Shown: piece after piece, positions 24,451 through 30,530 of the stretch | How the letters are laid out: each line of letters begins with the position of its first letter | Numbering within the stretch: the first letter of the stretch is position 1 | DNA from: a virus | DNA length: 53,930 nucleotides | IMG/VR virus record: IMGVR_UViG_3300005530_000030 | Location: 1-53,930 of that record | Reading direction: 5' to 3' (one strand) | Notes under the pieces: model-generated | Databases searched by the model: none | Seen by the model: only the letters and a program-made list of their open reading frames with translations | What the model was told of the DNA's origin: nothing | Made by a program: the position numbers and the translations under genes

Positions 24451-24528
24451 TGGCAGCCTCGGGGGGAATCGAACCCAAACCATCTTCGGAGTCAAAGTCC
24501 GACGTACTGGCCATTGTACTACGAAGCC
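24451..24528 (-). tRNA. tRNA-Gln (anticodon TTG)
   Basis: Acceptor ggcttcg/cgaggct (two G-U pairs), D-stem gtac/gtac, anticodon stem tcgga/tccga with loop ctttgac (TTG), T-loop ttcgatt, encoded CCA at 24453-24451. The T-stem pairs only in its three loop-proximal positions (ttggg/ccccc), a weakness for folding. Confidence 0.8.
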
Positions 24529-24549
24529 TCACCGATGTCAAACGGCTCT

Positions 24550-24750
24550 TTATACAATATGGGAGACTTCTCGCTGTCTGGCAAGAGCCCCGGCCCATCC
24601 CGCCAGTTTCACTTTCTGTTCATGAGTGAACGTTGGCCAGATATCTTTAATCATCATCGGAACCTCTTGGGTCCAATGATATTTTTTTGTTTCATGCCGT
24701 TCCCAGTCAGGACTGAGAACATCTTTATAAGGGTTTTCTTCTTCGGTCAT
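24550..24750 (-). CDS. 66-residue hypothetical protein between tRNAs
   Basis: ATG 24750 with AAGG 6 nt upstream. The product is acidic and Trp-rich (DWERHETKKYHWTQEV, KDIWPTFTHEQKVKLAGWAGALARQR). Sandwiched between tRNA-Trp and tRNA-Gln, so probably expressed on the same processed transcript. Unknown family. Confidence 0.5.
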   Translation of the reverse strand: MTEEENPYKDVLSPDWERHETKKYHWTQEVPMMIKDIWPTFTHEQKVKLAGWAGALARQREVSHIV

Positions 24751-24763
24751 GATCACCTTGGAA

Positions 24764-24837
24764 TGGCAAGGGTGGCAGGAATTGAACCTACTCTTCCGGT
24801 TTTGGAGACCGATGTGCTACCGTAACACTTCACCGAT
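24764..24837 (-). tRNA. tRNA-Trp (anticodon CCA)
   Basis: D-stem gtgt/gcac, anticodon stem tcggt/accgg with loop ctccaaa (CCA), T-arm gtagg-ttcaatt-cctgc, discriminator G and encoded CCA. The acceptor stem atcggtg/caccctt has mismatches at 2:71 and 3:70, so the gene may be decaying or the RNA may tolerate them. Confidence 0.75.
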
Positions 24838-24838
24838 T

Positions 24839-24914
24839 TGGAAGATAGAGTGGGAATCGAACCCACTTTGACGCAGATTTGCAATCTGCCGCTTGTCCAA
24901 CCAGCCCTCTACCT
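24839..24914 (-). tRNA. tRNA-Cys (anticodon GCA)
   Basis: Acceptor aggtaga/tctatct, anticodon stem gcaga/tctgc with loop ttgcaaa (GCA), T-arm gtggg-ttcgatt-cccac, discriminator T as in bacterial tRNA-Cys, encoded CCA. It ends 1 nt before the tRNA-Trp 5' end. Confidence 0.88.
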
Positions 24915-24918
24915 ATAT

Positions 24919-24993
24919 TGGCGAGTCATAAGGGAATCGAACCCTTCTCACCGCCCTGACAAGGCGGGGTTTTAGCCAATAAACTAATGACCC
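24919..24993 (-). tRNA. tRNA-Asp (anticodon GTC)
   Basis: Acceptor gggtcat/atgactc, anticodon stem ccgcc/ggcgg with loop ttgtcag (GTC), T-arm aaggg-ttcgatt-ccctt, discriminator G and encoded CCA. First of a four-tRNA string with Cys, Trp and Gln. Confidence 0.9.
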
Positions 24994-25007
24994 TTTTTAA
25001 CCGGTCC

Positions 25008-25014
25008 TTATTTA
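25008..25014 (-). promoter_or_regulatory. Late-promoter-like ATAAATA box before tRNA string
   Basis: On the minus strand CCATAAATAAGG overlaps the stop of the CADD-like gene and lies 15 nt before the tRNA-Asp 5' end. It matches 7 of 8 bases of the T4 late box TATAAATA. Confidence 0.45.
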
Positions 25015-25649
25015 TGGACTGACGATAGGAAGTTCCATATCGCCCCAGAAGCACTCTTGGCCGCATCAATTGCGATATCTCGTTTTCTATCGTCGATACG
25101 GTCGATTAGGCATTCGGCTTCGAAAGCATGGGATACGTCAGCTTTCTCATGCACAACGAAAAAGTCTAGGGCATGGACCGGAATTCCCGGCCAATTCTTC
25201 TTTATGCCCTCAATCTTTTCCCTGGACACATCCGGCATCTGAGACTCGTAGGCGTACAAAGCACTAACGCCTGCCTCATATGACCGATTGCAGCACAAGT
25301 CAAGAAAGGTGTCTCGGAAGTACAAGGCTTCAGGAGTCACCTTCTTCTTTCTATCAGCTTCAATCCCATCGATAAAGTTCTGCCAAAGGATGGGGTGCGG
25401 AGGCGAGTCCCCCAAGCCTTCTTCATCCATGAGGTTTTGAAGCAAAGAGCGCCGGTCGTCTCTATCGACGCAGTTGCTATGGACGCCGCTCACAAACCGG
25501 GGAAAGGCGTCCACAAACGGCTTGTACTGCACAGCGTAGTTTTGCAGTTGCGCCATCGAAAGCTTTCCTTCTGTCCAATCCCGATAGAAAGGATGGGAAA
25601 GCATTTTCTTGGCGTCGATTTGCTTCTGGATCTCTCTGAGAAGGTTCAT
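25008..25649 (-). CDS. CADD/PqqC-like (heme-oxygenase fold) metal enzyme
   Basis: A 213-residue protein; start ATG 25649 with GGAGA 6 nt upstream (a longer frame would read through the tRNA). It matches the CADD family of the TenA/PqqC superfamily: HPFYRDWTEGKLSMAQLQNYAVQY, FPRFVSGVHSNC, NLMDEE...HPILW, YAYESQMP and a final HALDFFVVH..ADVSH metal-ligand helix. CADD proteins are iron/manganese oxygenases linked to p-aminobenzoate (folate) supply in Chlamydia. A folate-related or other oxidative auxiliary role in infection is inferred. Confidence 0.75.
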   Translation of the reverse strand: MNLLREIQKQIDAKKMLSHPFYRDWTEGKLSMAQLQNYAVQYKPFVDAFPRFVSGVHSNCVDRDDRRSLLQNLMDEEGLGDSPPHPILWQNFIDGIEADRKKKVTPEALYFRDTFLDLCCNRSYEAGVSALYAYESQMPDVSREKIEGIKKNWPGIPVHALDFFVVHEKADVSHAFEAECLIDRIDDRKRDIAIDAAKSASGAIWNFLSSVHK

Positions 25650-25669
25650 GCGTTTCTCCATAGCGAAGT

Positions 25670-25747
25670 TGGTAGCGGGGGAGGGATTCGAACCCTCGAC
25701 CTTCACGTTATGAGCGTGACGAGCTGACCTGACTGCTCTACCCCGCA
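25670..25747 (-). tRNA. Initiator-like tRNA-Met (CAT)
   Basis: Acceptor tgcgggg/ccccgct with an unpaired T1:T72, D-stem gagc/gctc giving A11:T24, anticodon stem tcacg/cgtga with loop ctcataa, T-arm gaggg-ttcgaat-ccctc, encoded CCA. A 1:72 mismatch and purine-11:pyrimidine-24 are hallmarks of bacterial initiator tRNA. The usual three G:C pairs next to the anticodon are not intact (A-C-G/C-G-T). Confidence 0.85.
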
Positions 25748-25848
25748 AAAAAGTCTCCCGTTCGCAGCCACCACTGAGACATGCCTAGGTCGAAACAGCC
25801 GATGACTTGTTCGAACGCATCCCCACGGGACAACGGGGCATTCGAATT
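25748..25848 (-). other. Spacer between tRNA-Ala and tRNA-Met with inverted repeats
   Basis: About 100 bases without a credible gene. An imperfect hairpin at 25810-25846 pairs TTCGAA..GC.CCCC with GGGG..GC..TTCGAA, starting 2 nt after the tRNA-Ala CCA. A weak GTCTC/GAGAC stem followed by six T (minus strand, 25780-25747) may be a poor terminator or processing signal. Confidence 0.4.
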
Positions 25849-25925
25849 TGGTGGAATGCGGTGGGCTTCGAACCCACAACCCCCTGCTTGCAAGGCAGGT
25901 GCTCTCCCAGTTGAGCTACGCCCCC
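25849..25925 (-). tRNA. tRNA-Ala (anticodon TGC)
   Basis: D-stem gctc/gagc, anticodon stem cctgc/gcagg with loop cttgcaa (TGC), T-arm gtggg-ttcgaag-cccac, a CCA at 25851-25849. The acceptor gggggcg/cgcattc keeps a G3-T70 wobble (the alanine identity pair) but has a mismatch at 4:69, and one extra base precedes the ACCA end. Confidence 0.82.
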
Positions 25926-25936
25926 ATATTGGGTTA

Positions 25937-26155
25937 TTACTTAGTCTCCTCTTTCATCAATTTATTATAAACAATATTAGCAGCTTCGGAAAAGCGATAG
26001 CTATCTTCCGAGCAATCGGCTGGATCAAGACCACACGCCATTGCTTCTAAGATAATGCCCCACTCTTGAAAGGATAGCAAGGGCATTTTTTTATGCAATC
26101 GCTCTGCGGCTTTTATATAATCGGTATGCACGATTCCCCTAGGAAGGGACTTCAT
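25937..26155 (-). CDS. 72-residue hypothetical protein
   Basis: ATG 26155 lies just after the stop of the Tat-like gene; a longer frame from 26188 would overlap it. Helical composition: 'KAAERLHKKMPLLSFQEWGIILEAMACGLDPADC' then 'FSEAANIVYNKLMKEE'. No recognised family. It precedes tRNA-Ala on the same strand. Confidence 0.5.
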   Translation of the reverse strand: MKSLPRGIVHTDYIKAAERLHKKMPLLSFQEWGIILEAMACGLDPADCSEDSYRFSEAANIVYNKLMKEETK

Positions 26156-26159
26156 TTTT

Positions 26160-26384
26160 TTACCCAATGTAAACGTTACACCAGCCATTATTAAGCACTT
26201 CTACTCCATATCCGTTTTGATTTTTTCTTGCAACTTTAAGAACCTCTGCAAGCTTTTCTTCAGGAACTTTCAGCCACACATTTTCTGCATACCGAAGCCA
26301 TCCTAGATTATGCTCAGAAAACTTCGGCAAGGCAAGAGCTAGAGCGCCCCCGAAACCAAAAGCAAAGAAGTTCCGCCGATTCAT
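26160..26384 (-). CDS. Small exported protein with Tat-like signal
   Basis: A 74-residue protein starting MNRRNFFAFGFGGALALALP: twin arginines, a hydrophobic core and a proline, resembling a twin-arginine signal although the consensus Ser/Thr before RR is Asn. The mature part is about 50 residues (ENVWLKVPEEKLAEVLKVARKNQNGYGVEVLNNGWCNVYIG). AGGAG stands 6-7 nt before the ATG. Periplasmic or envelope role inferred. Confidence 0.6.
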   Translation of the reverse strand: MNRRNFFAFGFGGALALALPKFSEHNLGWLRYAENVWLKVPEEKLAEVLKVARKNQNGYGVEVLNNGWCNVYIG

Positions 26385-26395
26385 TGGTGTCTCCT

Positions 26396-26665
26396 TTAGA
26401 TTGTGTGCGCTACGACCTTGTGGACTTGATCATAAGTCGGATTATCGTTGTCGGGAAACTTGGTAATGACTTTATCCATGCACGCTTCACACAGGTGATG
26501 GTCCCCGATAACATCTAGGTGCATCTCGACGTATTTCATCAGATCGACATGCGTTACCAAGTCATGGTTGTCCTGTTTGATGCTGGCGGCCGGATCTAGG
26601 TCATGATGATAGATGAAGCCGCATCCGTCACATTCGACTTTGGCTTCGATTGCTTTGAGTGCCAT
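26396..26665 (-). CDS. Small zinc-ribbon-like protein
   Basis: An 89-residue protein; ATG 26665 is chosen because GGAGG lies 9 nt upstream and because the longer frame (to 26830) would run through a structured leader. Two Cys pairs, VECDGCGF near residue 10 and HLCEACMD near residue 60, could bind one zinc ion. The rest is acidic/His-rich (YHHDLDPAAS). Such proteins often modulate host proteins, but the target is unknown. Confidence 0.6.
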   Translation of the reverse strand: MALKAIEAKVECDGCGFIYHHDLDPAASIKQDNHDLVTHVDLMKYVEMHLDVIGDHHLCEACMDKVITKFPDNDNPTYDQVHKVVAHTI

Positions 26666-26693
26666 TACCGCAACCCTCCATATGAGAGAGAAA

Positions 26694-26734
26694 CCGAGCG
26701 GCCCAGTTTGCCGGGAACTCCTGCCGCCGCTCGG
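26694..26734 (-). terminator. Hairpin in leader of zinc-ribbon gene
   Basis: On the minus strand, 9-bp stem CCGAGCGGC/GCCGCTCGG separated by 23 nt and followed by TTTCTCTC, then the GGAGG of the zinc-ribbon gene. Could act as an attenuator or end the upstream leader RNA. Confidence 0.5.
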
Positions 26735-26824
26735 GAGGTAGTAGTAAATCGAGGCCATGGGCCGGTGGGGTATCTTAGGCGAAGCTTTCGCTGTCAACCT
26801 TTTCCCATCCTCCGTTTGGTCCGC

Positions 26825-26867
26825 CACCACAGCAAACCCCAGTCATTTTGTGGTGAGTATTGACTGG
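26825..26867 (-). ncRNA. Predicted H-type pseudoknot in leader RNA
   Basis: Minus-strand order: CCAGTCA (26867-26861), ATACT, CACCACA (26855-26849), AAA, TGACTGG (26845-26839), GGTTTGC, TGTGGTG (26831-26825). Two interleaved perfect 7-bp helices form a classical H-type pseudoknot. It lies in the roughly 260-nt untranslated stretch between a TAAATA box (26932) and the zinc-ribbon gene. No protein frame here is convincing. Confidence 0.55.
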
Positions 26868-26925
26868 CTTTCCTTACCCACACGGCTCCACAGTGCACTG
26901 CTTCAACGCCGCTGCCTCTTGGGCC

Positions 26926-26932
26926 TATTTAA
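26926..26932 (-). promoter_or_regulatory. Late-promoter-like TTAAATA box
   Basis: On the minus strand CACTTAAATAGG, located between the exported Gly/His gene and the pseudoknot leader. It would start the transcript carrying the zinc-ribbon gene, the Tat-like gene and possibly the tRNAs. Confidence 0.45.
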
Positions 26933-26960
26933 GTGAAGCTAGAGGCTAAGTCAAGCCCCA

Positions 26961-27680
26961 TCAATGATGGTCGTCAACTCTCCCATCGGCATAGATATCC
27001 ACCACGACAGCCAGGAAAGGGGAATCTTGAGCGCCCGTCTGCATGTTATAGCGAGTACACTGACTCCAGTGATTCGCCACTGGCGAGGCTAGGCAGTTAT
27101 AGCCAACCGGGTCGCCCCGATAACCTCTCGCCTCGGGAAAGAGTAGAGTGTTGCCGGTGGAGTTGGAAACCCAGACTGTCCAGGTGTGGCCAAAACTGTT
27201 GGTAAAAGTTTGAACTCGATAGCCAATCCGGCGATAGTCCTCCACAACAAGCTTCCATGGTATGATCACAGGAGCCGGGGCAATCTGAGGCGGAACAACC
27301 ACGGCCGGGGGCTGGACAATCGTAGGAGGCACAACCACTGGCGGCGGCTGTTCCTCAACAACCACCGGAGGCGGAATTATTGTCGGTTGCTGCCAATCCG
27401 GAGCCGGAAGGATAGTCCCGCCCCAACCCCCTCGATAGGGCTCGATATAGCGTCCGCCCCGGAAGTAATGACCACCACCATGCCAATGTCCCCCGCCTCC
27501 GCCCCGCCAGTGTTGTCCACCACCGCCGCCATGCCAGTGACCGCCCCCGCCCCCACGAAAGCCCCCATGCCCGCCGTGGCCGCCACCGTGCCCGCCACCA
27601 TGGCCGCCGTGGCCGGCTAAAGCAGGACTCAAAATCGAGGCCACAACTAGAGCTAGAGTGGCAATGAAGGTTGTCTTCAT
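26961..27680 (-). CDS. Exported Gly/His-rich protein with Pro/Val stalk
   Basis: A 239-residue protein with a clear signal peptide (MKTTFIATLALVVASILSPALAG). Residues 23-80 are Gly/His/Trp repeats (GGHGGG, GGHWHGGG). Residues 95-150 are a Pro/Val stalk (PPPVVVPP). A C-terminal 85-residue globular domain has two Cys and several Trp. AGGAG precedes the ATG. Gly/His tracts can bind metals or anchor surfaces. It may be acquired from a bacterium; action in the host envelope is inferred. Confidence 0.65.
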   Translation of the reverse strand: MKTTFIATLALVVASILSPALAGHGGHGGGHGGGHGGHGGFRGGGGGHWHGGGGGQHWRGGGGGHWHGGGHYFRGGRYIEPYRGGWGGTILPAPDWQQPTIIPPPVVVEEQPPPVVVPPTIVQPPAVVVPPQIAPAPVIIPWKLVVEDYRRIGYRVQTFTNSFGHTWTVWVSNSTGNTLLFPEARGYRGDPVGYNCLASPVANHWSQCTRYNMQTGAQDSPFLAVVVDIYADGRVDDHH

Positions 27681-27704
27681 CGTAGGTGTCTCCTTTTTCC
27701 AGCC

Positions 27705-27711
27705 ATAAATA
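27705..27711 (+). promoter_or_regulatory. Late-promoter-like ATAAATA box
   Basis: CCATAAATATGG, 7/8 match to the T4 late box, 35 nt before ATG 27746. The bases just after it, ATGGT (27711-27715), are complementary to ACCAT (27743-27747) over the start codon. Confidence 0.55.
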
Positions 27712-27745
27712 TGGTCGAGTACTCAACTTTACAAGGGATTCAACC

Positions 27746-28096
27746 ATGGACGTTCTTACGCAATTTTTGCTACAAATCCTAGCTTTAATTCAGAATGCGG
27801 CAGCATCGCCGTGGCTTCCCCCTGTCATTGCCCTAATCGTGGGCTGGGGCCTTCCAACGCCGTCATGGCTTGCTTGGCTGTGGGGTGGCGTCATGGGCTT
27901 CCGAGCCGAGCTAACCACGATTGGTCAGCTAATTGACACGATTAACACTATCCTACAGGCAAACGGCTTAATTCCGGTAGACGGCCCAAAGGTCACTGAG
28001 AAGCAAGTTCGGGATGTTCTTGAGGGCAAAGTGAGCCTTGAAATGATGGTTAAGGTCCATCGGGCAACTTTGGCAGCTCATAATGCCATGAAGTAA
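27746..28096 (+). CDS. Membrane protein, possible holin-like
   Basis: A 116-residue protein; ATG 27746 chosen with AAGGG 8 nt upstream (a longer frame starts before the promoter box). One or two hydrophobic segments (FLLQILALIQNAAASPWLPPVIALIVGWGL, described as residues 6-38, and 40-52), then a soluble helical C-terminus (KVTEKQVRDVLEGKVSLEMMVKVHRATLAAHNAMK region). It is a stand-alone plus-strand unit with its own promoter and terminator. Size and layout would suit a holin or other lysis protein, but no specific family is recognised. Confidence 0.55.
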   Translation: MDVLTQFLLQILALIQNAAASPWLPPVIALIVGWGLPTPSWLAWLWGGVMGFRAELTTIGQLIDTINTILQANGLIPVDGPKVTEKQVRDVLEGKVSLEMMVKVHRATLAAHNAMK

Positions 28097-28117
28097 GCGC
28101 AAAGCTTGCAAAAGGAT

Positions 28118-28148
28118 AAGGGCCGGGAGGATTTCCCCGGCCCTTTTT
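28118..28148 (+). terminator. Strong intrinsic terminator
   Basis: AAGGGCCGGG (28118-28127) and CCCGGCCCTT (28136-28145), loop of 8 nt, then T-tract to 28148. Ends the single-gene plus-strand unit. The A-tract on the other side lets it also serve the minus-strand block less efficiently. Confidence 0.88.
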
Positions 28149-28199
28149 GCGTCCACCCTACGTCTAGGCAGTCTGAGAGTCCTAGCCCGCCGACGCAAT

Positions 28200-28574
28200 T
28201 TAGCGATTCCATTCCCTCTCGTCGTAATCACGCACAAAACGCAGAATGCGGTCGTACTCCTCAAGACCGGGAATAGTTGGGCTTCCCGGTCCAAGTATTT
28301 TACGTCCGTCTTCTGATGCAGCCCACTCCCGCCGTTCTCTCATTCGTCGCTCGATATAAGCAACGATTTCATCGGTCCGATGCTTCATTTCATACAACCG
28401 GCCTTCCCCAAAAGCATCCCACCACGTCGAGCGGATTAGCTTGATCAAGGTAATGGGCCGGCTAACCAAAGGAAGGATTTGCTGCTCAACAAGCTCCTTA
28501 CACCACTTAAGACTACCGGGTTTGCCCGATTGTCCTACAGCCATCTCCTCGGTTTTTTCTTTCAGCTTGCTCAC
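28200..28574 (-). CDS. Hypothetical protein
   Basis: A 124-residue protein from GTG 28574, which overlaps the preceding TGA (GTGA). Helical, with a central segment (LPLVSRPITLIKLIRSTWWDAF) and a charged C-terminus (RRMRERREWAAS, DYDEREWNR). No family recognised. Last gene of the coupled minus-strand string. Confidence 0.6.
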   Translation of the reverse strand: MSKLKEKTEEMAVGQSGKPGSLKWCKELVEQQILPLVSRPITLIKLIRSTWWDAFGEGRLYEMKHRTDEIVAYIERRMRERREWAASEDGRKILGPGSPTIPGLEEYDRILRFVRDYDEREWNR

Positions 28575-28795
28575 TTATTACTACTACTCACACTGCTTTT
28601 GAAGAGAAGACCACAGAGCACCAGCAATCCCCAAGCACTCCAGAAGTCAAGCTCTTTTACTACCGGGTTGACGAAGAGATTGGGAAGGACAAAATTCCAC
28701 AACCACATGGTCGGGAACGCCATCAGAGCCCCGAGAAGTACACCTAAAGTGATAGTACCAAGAAATACCGTAGCAGCAGTGAAATAAACGTTCAT
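28571..28795 (-). CDS. Two-pass membrane protein of a common phage type
   Basis: A 74-residue protein with two hydrophobic helices (VFLGTITLGVLLGALMAF and SAWGLLVLCGLLF). The core pattern LWNFVLPNLF...AWGLLVLCGLLF occurs in small membrane proteins of many phages and bacteria without assigned function. Coupled at both ends by ATGA/GTGA overlaps. Confidence 0.65.
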   Translation of the reverse strand: MNVYFTAATVFLGTITLGVLLGALMAFPTMWLWNFVLPNLFVNPVVKELDFWSAWGLLVLCGLLFKSSVSSSNK

Positions 28796-29166
28796 AGCTT
28801 TCCCTCTTTTGGAAATTTAGTCAACACTTTACCTAAACCAAGGTCTTTAATAACCTTGCGCACGTAACTGAGGTTTTCTTTTTCAACCTCAACTTCTATA
28901 ACTATCATCTTTTGTTGTTTTCGCCAGCGCCGAATCAGGACGGCAACATCTATATCCTCAGGAACTCCCATCTCTCGGGCGGGAACACCGTCATCGCCCT
29001 GCCAAAGTATTGGCCCAAGGGCTTCGGTATCATAGATGATATCAGGGTCGGGACTTTCGTCAAACTCTTCATGATCCCAATACCAACAACGGGGCGTGGG
29101 AAATTGGGGCCAACCTCCGGTTTCATCATCAAGAAACCGGATTAACTCCGAACCTTTAATTTTCAT
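28792..29166 (-). CDS. Hypothetical acidic protein
   Basis: A 124-residue protein. The N-terminal half is acidic and Trp/Pro-rich (DDETGGWPQFPTPRCWYWDHEEFDE region). The C-terminal half predicts beta-alpha structure (MIVIEVEVEKENLSYVRKVI). ATG overlaps the preceding gene's TGA. No recognised family. Confidence 0.55.
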   Translation of the reverse strand: MKIKGSELIRFLDDETGGWPQFPTPRCWYWDHEEFDESPDPDIIYDTEALGPILWQGDDGVPAREMGVPEDIDVAVLIRRWRKQQKMIVIEVEVEKENLSYVRKVIKDLGLGKVLTKFPKEGKL

Positions 29167-29333
29167 TTCTTCCTCAATACCAAATGTTCAATATCAATCC
29201 CTTGAGGATTGGAGCCATAGTTTTCTTTTATCCAAGGCGAGACTTTTCTTTCGTCTCGCCCTGGAAAGCATTTCACTACTAGATAGCCCCGTCTTATCGG
29301 ACAGTACTCTTTGATAACCCAGATGCTTTTCAT
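29163..29333 (-). CDS. 56-residue basic protein
   Basis: ATG 29333 to a TGA overlapping the next ATG (ATGA at 29166-29163). Product MKSIWVIKEYCPIRRGYLVV..., mixed beta/basic, no membrane segment. It contains the inverted repeat GGCGAGAC/GTCTCGCC inside its coding sequence. Coupled context supports reality. Confidence 0.55.
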   Translation of the reverse strand: MKSIWVIKEYCPIRRGYLVVKCFPGRDERKVSPWIKENYGSNPQGIDIEHLVLRKK

Positions 29334-29342
29334 CTGCGGCTC

Positions 29343-29501
29343 TCACGCCCCGTCATCTTCCTCTTGGTGCACTAGGCGGATAGCTTCGCTGTATCCTTCC
29401 CAGTTGTCAACCCCCGCCGCTCGCAACGCCTCTAATTTGCGCTGGGCAAGTTTTAGGGTCTCATATTCTCGCTTAGAGATGGTCACTTCTTCGGCAGACA
29501 T
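29343..29501 (-). CDS. 52-residue helical protein
   Basis: GAGGAG precedes ATG 29501. The product (ISKREYETLKLAQRKLEALR then AAGVDNWEGYSEAI) matches a short phage module in which a helix is followed by GVDNW-x-GY. Function unknown. Part of the coupled minus-strand string. Confidence 0.6.
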   Translation of the reverse strand: MSAEEVTISKREYETLKLAQRKLEALRAAGVDNWEGYSEAIRLVHQEEDDGA

Positions 29502-29505
29502 GTCT

Positions 29506-29691
29506 TCACTCCTCGGGGGCTGCCTGATTAGGTTTCTTCCTTAGCAAGTCTTCCCTTAAGCCTCGTAGGTGAGGGAAGTCCTTGCATTCCTTAATTCCTG
29601 CGATGGCCGCTTCCATAAGCGGGAGAGTCAGCTTAAAAAAGTCAAGTTTTGATTTTGGAAGCATAACAACTACTTCAACGTCCTCGGTCAT
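29506..29691 (-). CDS. 61-residue hypothetical protein
   Basis: ATG 29691 lies inside the end of the preceding gene. Product MTEDVEVVVMLPKSKLDFFKLTLPLMEAA..., amphipathic, with a basic C-terminus. The overlap of 17 nt with the upstream gene and 4 nt spacing to the next one fit the compact string. Confidence 0.5.
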   Translation of the reverse strand: MTEDVEVVVMLPKSKLDFFKLTLPLMEAAIAGIKECKDFPHLRGLREDLLRKKPNQAAPEE

Positions 29692-29953
29692 GAATATCTA
29701 AAGCCTCTTTTATTTTGGATTGTATATTTTTCTGTCCCTTTTCATAACTTCGGGCCAAGCGTATTGCAAGGAGATTTCGAAACTGCGATAGAGAAGACTG
29801 GTAAACTTTATAACGTTTGTTATTGTTCAAATTATCCACATAATCTTCCGGAGAAACGTGAAGGGTGCTGTGTTTGGATGTAACATCATTAATCCACTCC
29901 AGCCGTTGGAGAAGTTCGTCGGCTTCAGCAAAGAAGTCATCATCGTTTTTCAT
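29675..29953 (-). CDS. 92-residue hypothetical helical protein
   Basis: Acidic N-terminus (MKNDDDFFAEADELLQRLEW) then a Lys/Arg-rich helical region (LAIRLARSYEKGQKNIQSKIKEAL). ATG overlaps the preceding TGA (ATGA). No family recognised; predicted soluble. Confidence 0.55.
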   Translation of the reverse strand: MKNDDDFFAEADELLQRLEWINDVTSKHSTLHVSPEDYVDNLNNNKRYKVYQSSLSQFRNLLAIRLARSYEKGQKNIQSKIKEALDIHDRGR

Positions 29954-30276
29954 AGTCTTATGTTCCTATGTAAGTCGCCCTTGGCCGGCACTCCGCTGGA
30001 TTCTTTTGTGGCCGGGCCGCCCTTCACATACCGCAGATAAGTATACCGCAAGTCCTTGGCAAGGACGGCTAGACGTTTCATGGCCCGATGCCAACCGATG
30101 TACTCGGGGTCTTCAAAGGATGCCTTAACTGACTCCGGAGTCATCGTGGGCATCGCAACTCTCAGCCGAGCCGCCGTGGCTTCCTCTCGGCAAATCTGGG
30201 CAAGAATTTCCAAGACTTCATCAATCCCGGCTGTTTTAACCAGATTGTGAAGATCATTTCTCTCATGAGGAAGCAT
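29950..30276 (-). CDS. 108-residue hypothetical helical protein
   Basis: Soluble, mainly helical (ILAQICREEATAARLRVAM, HRAMKRLAVLAKDLRYTYLRYVKGG). It starts 3 nt after the preceding gene. No recognised domain. Second gene of the operon headed by the winged-helix-like gene. Confidence 0.55.
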   Translation of the reverse strand: MLPHERNDLHNLVKTAGIDEVLEILAQICREEATAARLRVAMPTMTPESVKASFEDPEYIGWHRAMKRLAVLAKDLRYTYLRYVKGGPATKESSGVPAKGDLHRNIRL

Positions 30277-30278
30277 GG

Positions 30279-30500
30279 TTATCGGGGTCCAGCGTACTGG
30301 TAGAAGTTGGGTTTAGCTTGAAGGATACTCTTGGCTTGCAGAAGATAGGAGATGCACTGTTGAACCTCTCGCAAGCTGTTGTCGGGAAAGAACCGAGCAA
30401 CATCGTTAGGTTGCAGCAAGGCGTTTGGGTACTTCTTAAAGAGCGCCAGCACTTCAGTACTAAGAGCGGCGGTTGCTGCCAAACTTGCTGCGGTAGCCAT
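30279..30500 (-). CDS. Small winged-helix-like protein
   Basis: A 73-residue protein: LFKKYPNALLQPNDVARFFPDNSLREVQQCISYLLQAKSIL... resembles the compact helix-turn-helix plus wing found in small phage regulators. GAGGA stands 10 nt before ATG 30500. First gene after the minus-strand TAAATA box, a sensible position for a regulator. The DNA-binding assignment is by pattern only. Confidence 0.5.
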   Translation of the reverse strand: MATAASLAATAALSTEVLALFKKYPNALLQPNDVARFFPDNSLREVQQCISYLLQAKSILQAKPNFYQYAGPR

Positions 30501-30530
30501 TAAGATGTCCTCATCGTGTCTCTCTCAAGA

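Noticed and set aside
25650-25748. N-terminal extension of the CADD-like gene to 25748
   Set aside because: The extension is the tRNA-Met gene read as protein; ATG 25649 has GGAGA at proper distance.
25748-25848. A further tRNA between tRNA-Ala and tRNA-Met
   Set aside because: T-loop-like GTTCGAAC words are present but no acceptor, D or anticodon arms can be built.
26666-26830. Longer reading frame upstream of the zinc-ribbon gene
   Set aside because: It runs through the pseudoknot and terminator-like hairpin and lacks protein-like composition; ATG 26665 has GGAGG.
26740-26880. Plus-strand resemblance to a cobalamin riboswitch (CCGGTG and GTCCGCCAC-like words)
   Set aside because: The order and pairing of the conserved boxes do not fit, and the likely transcript is from the other strand.
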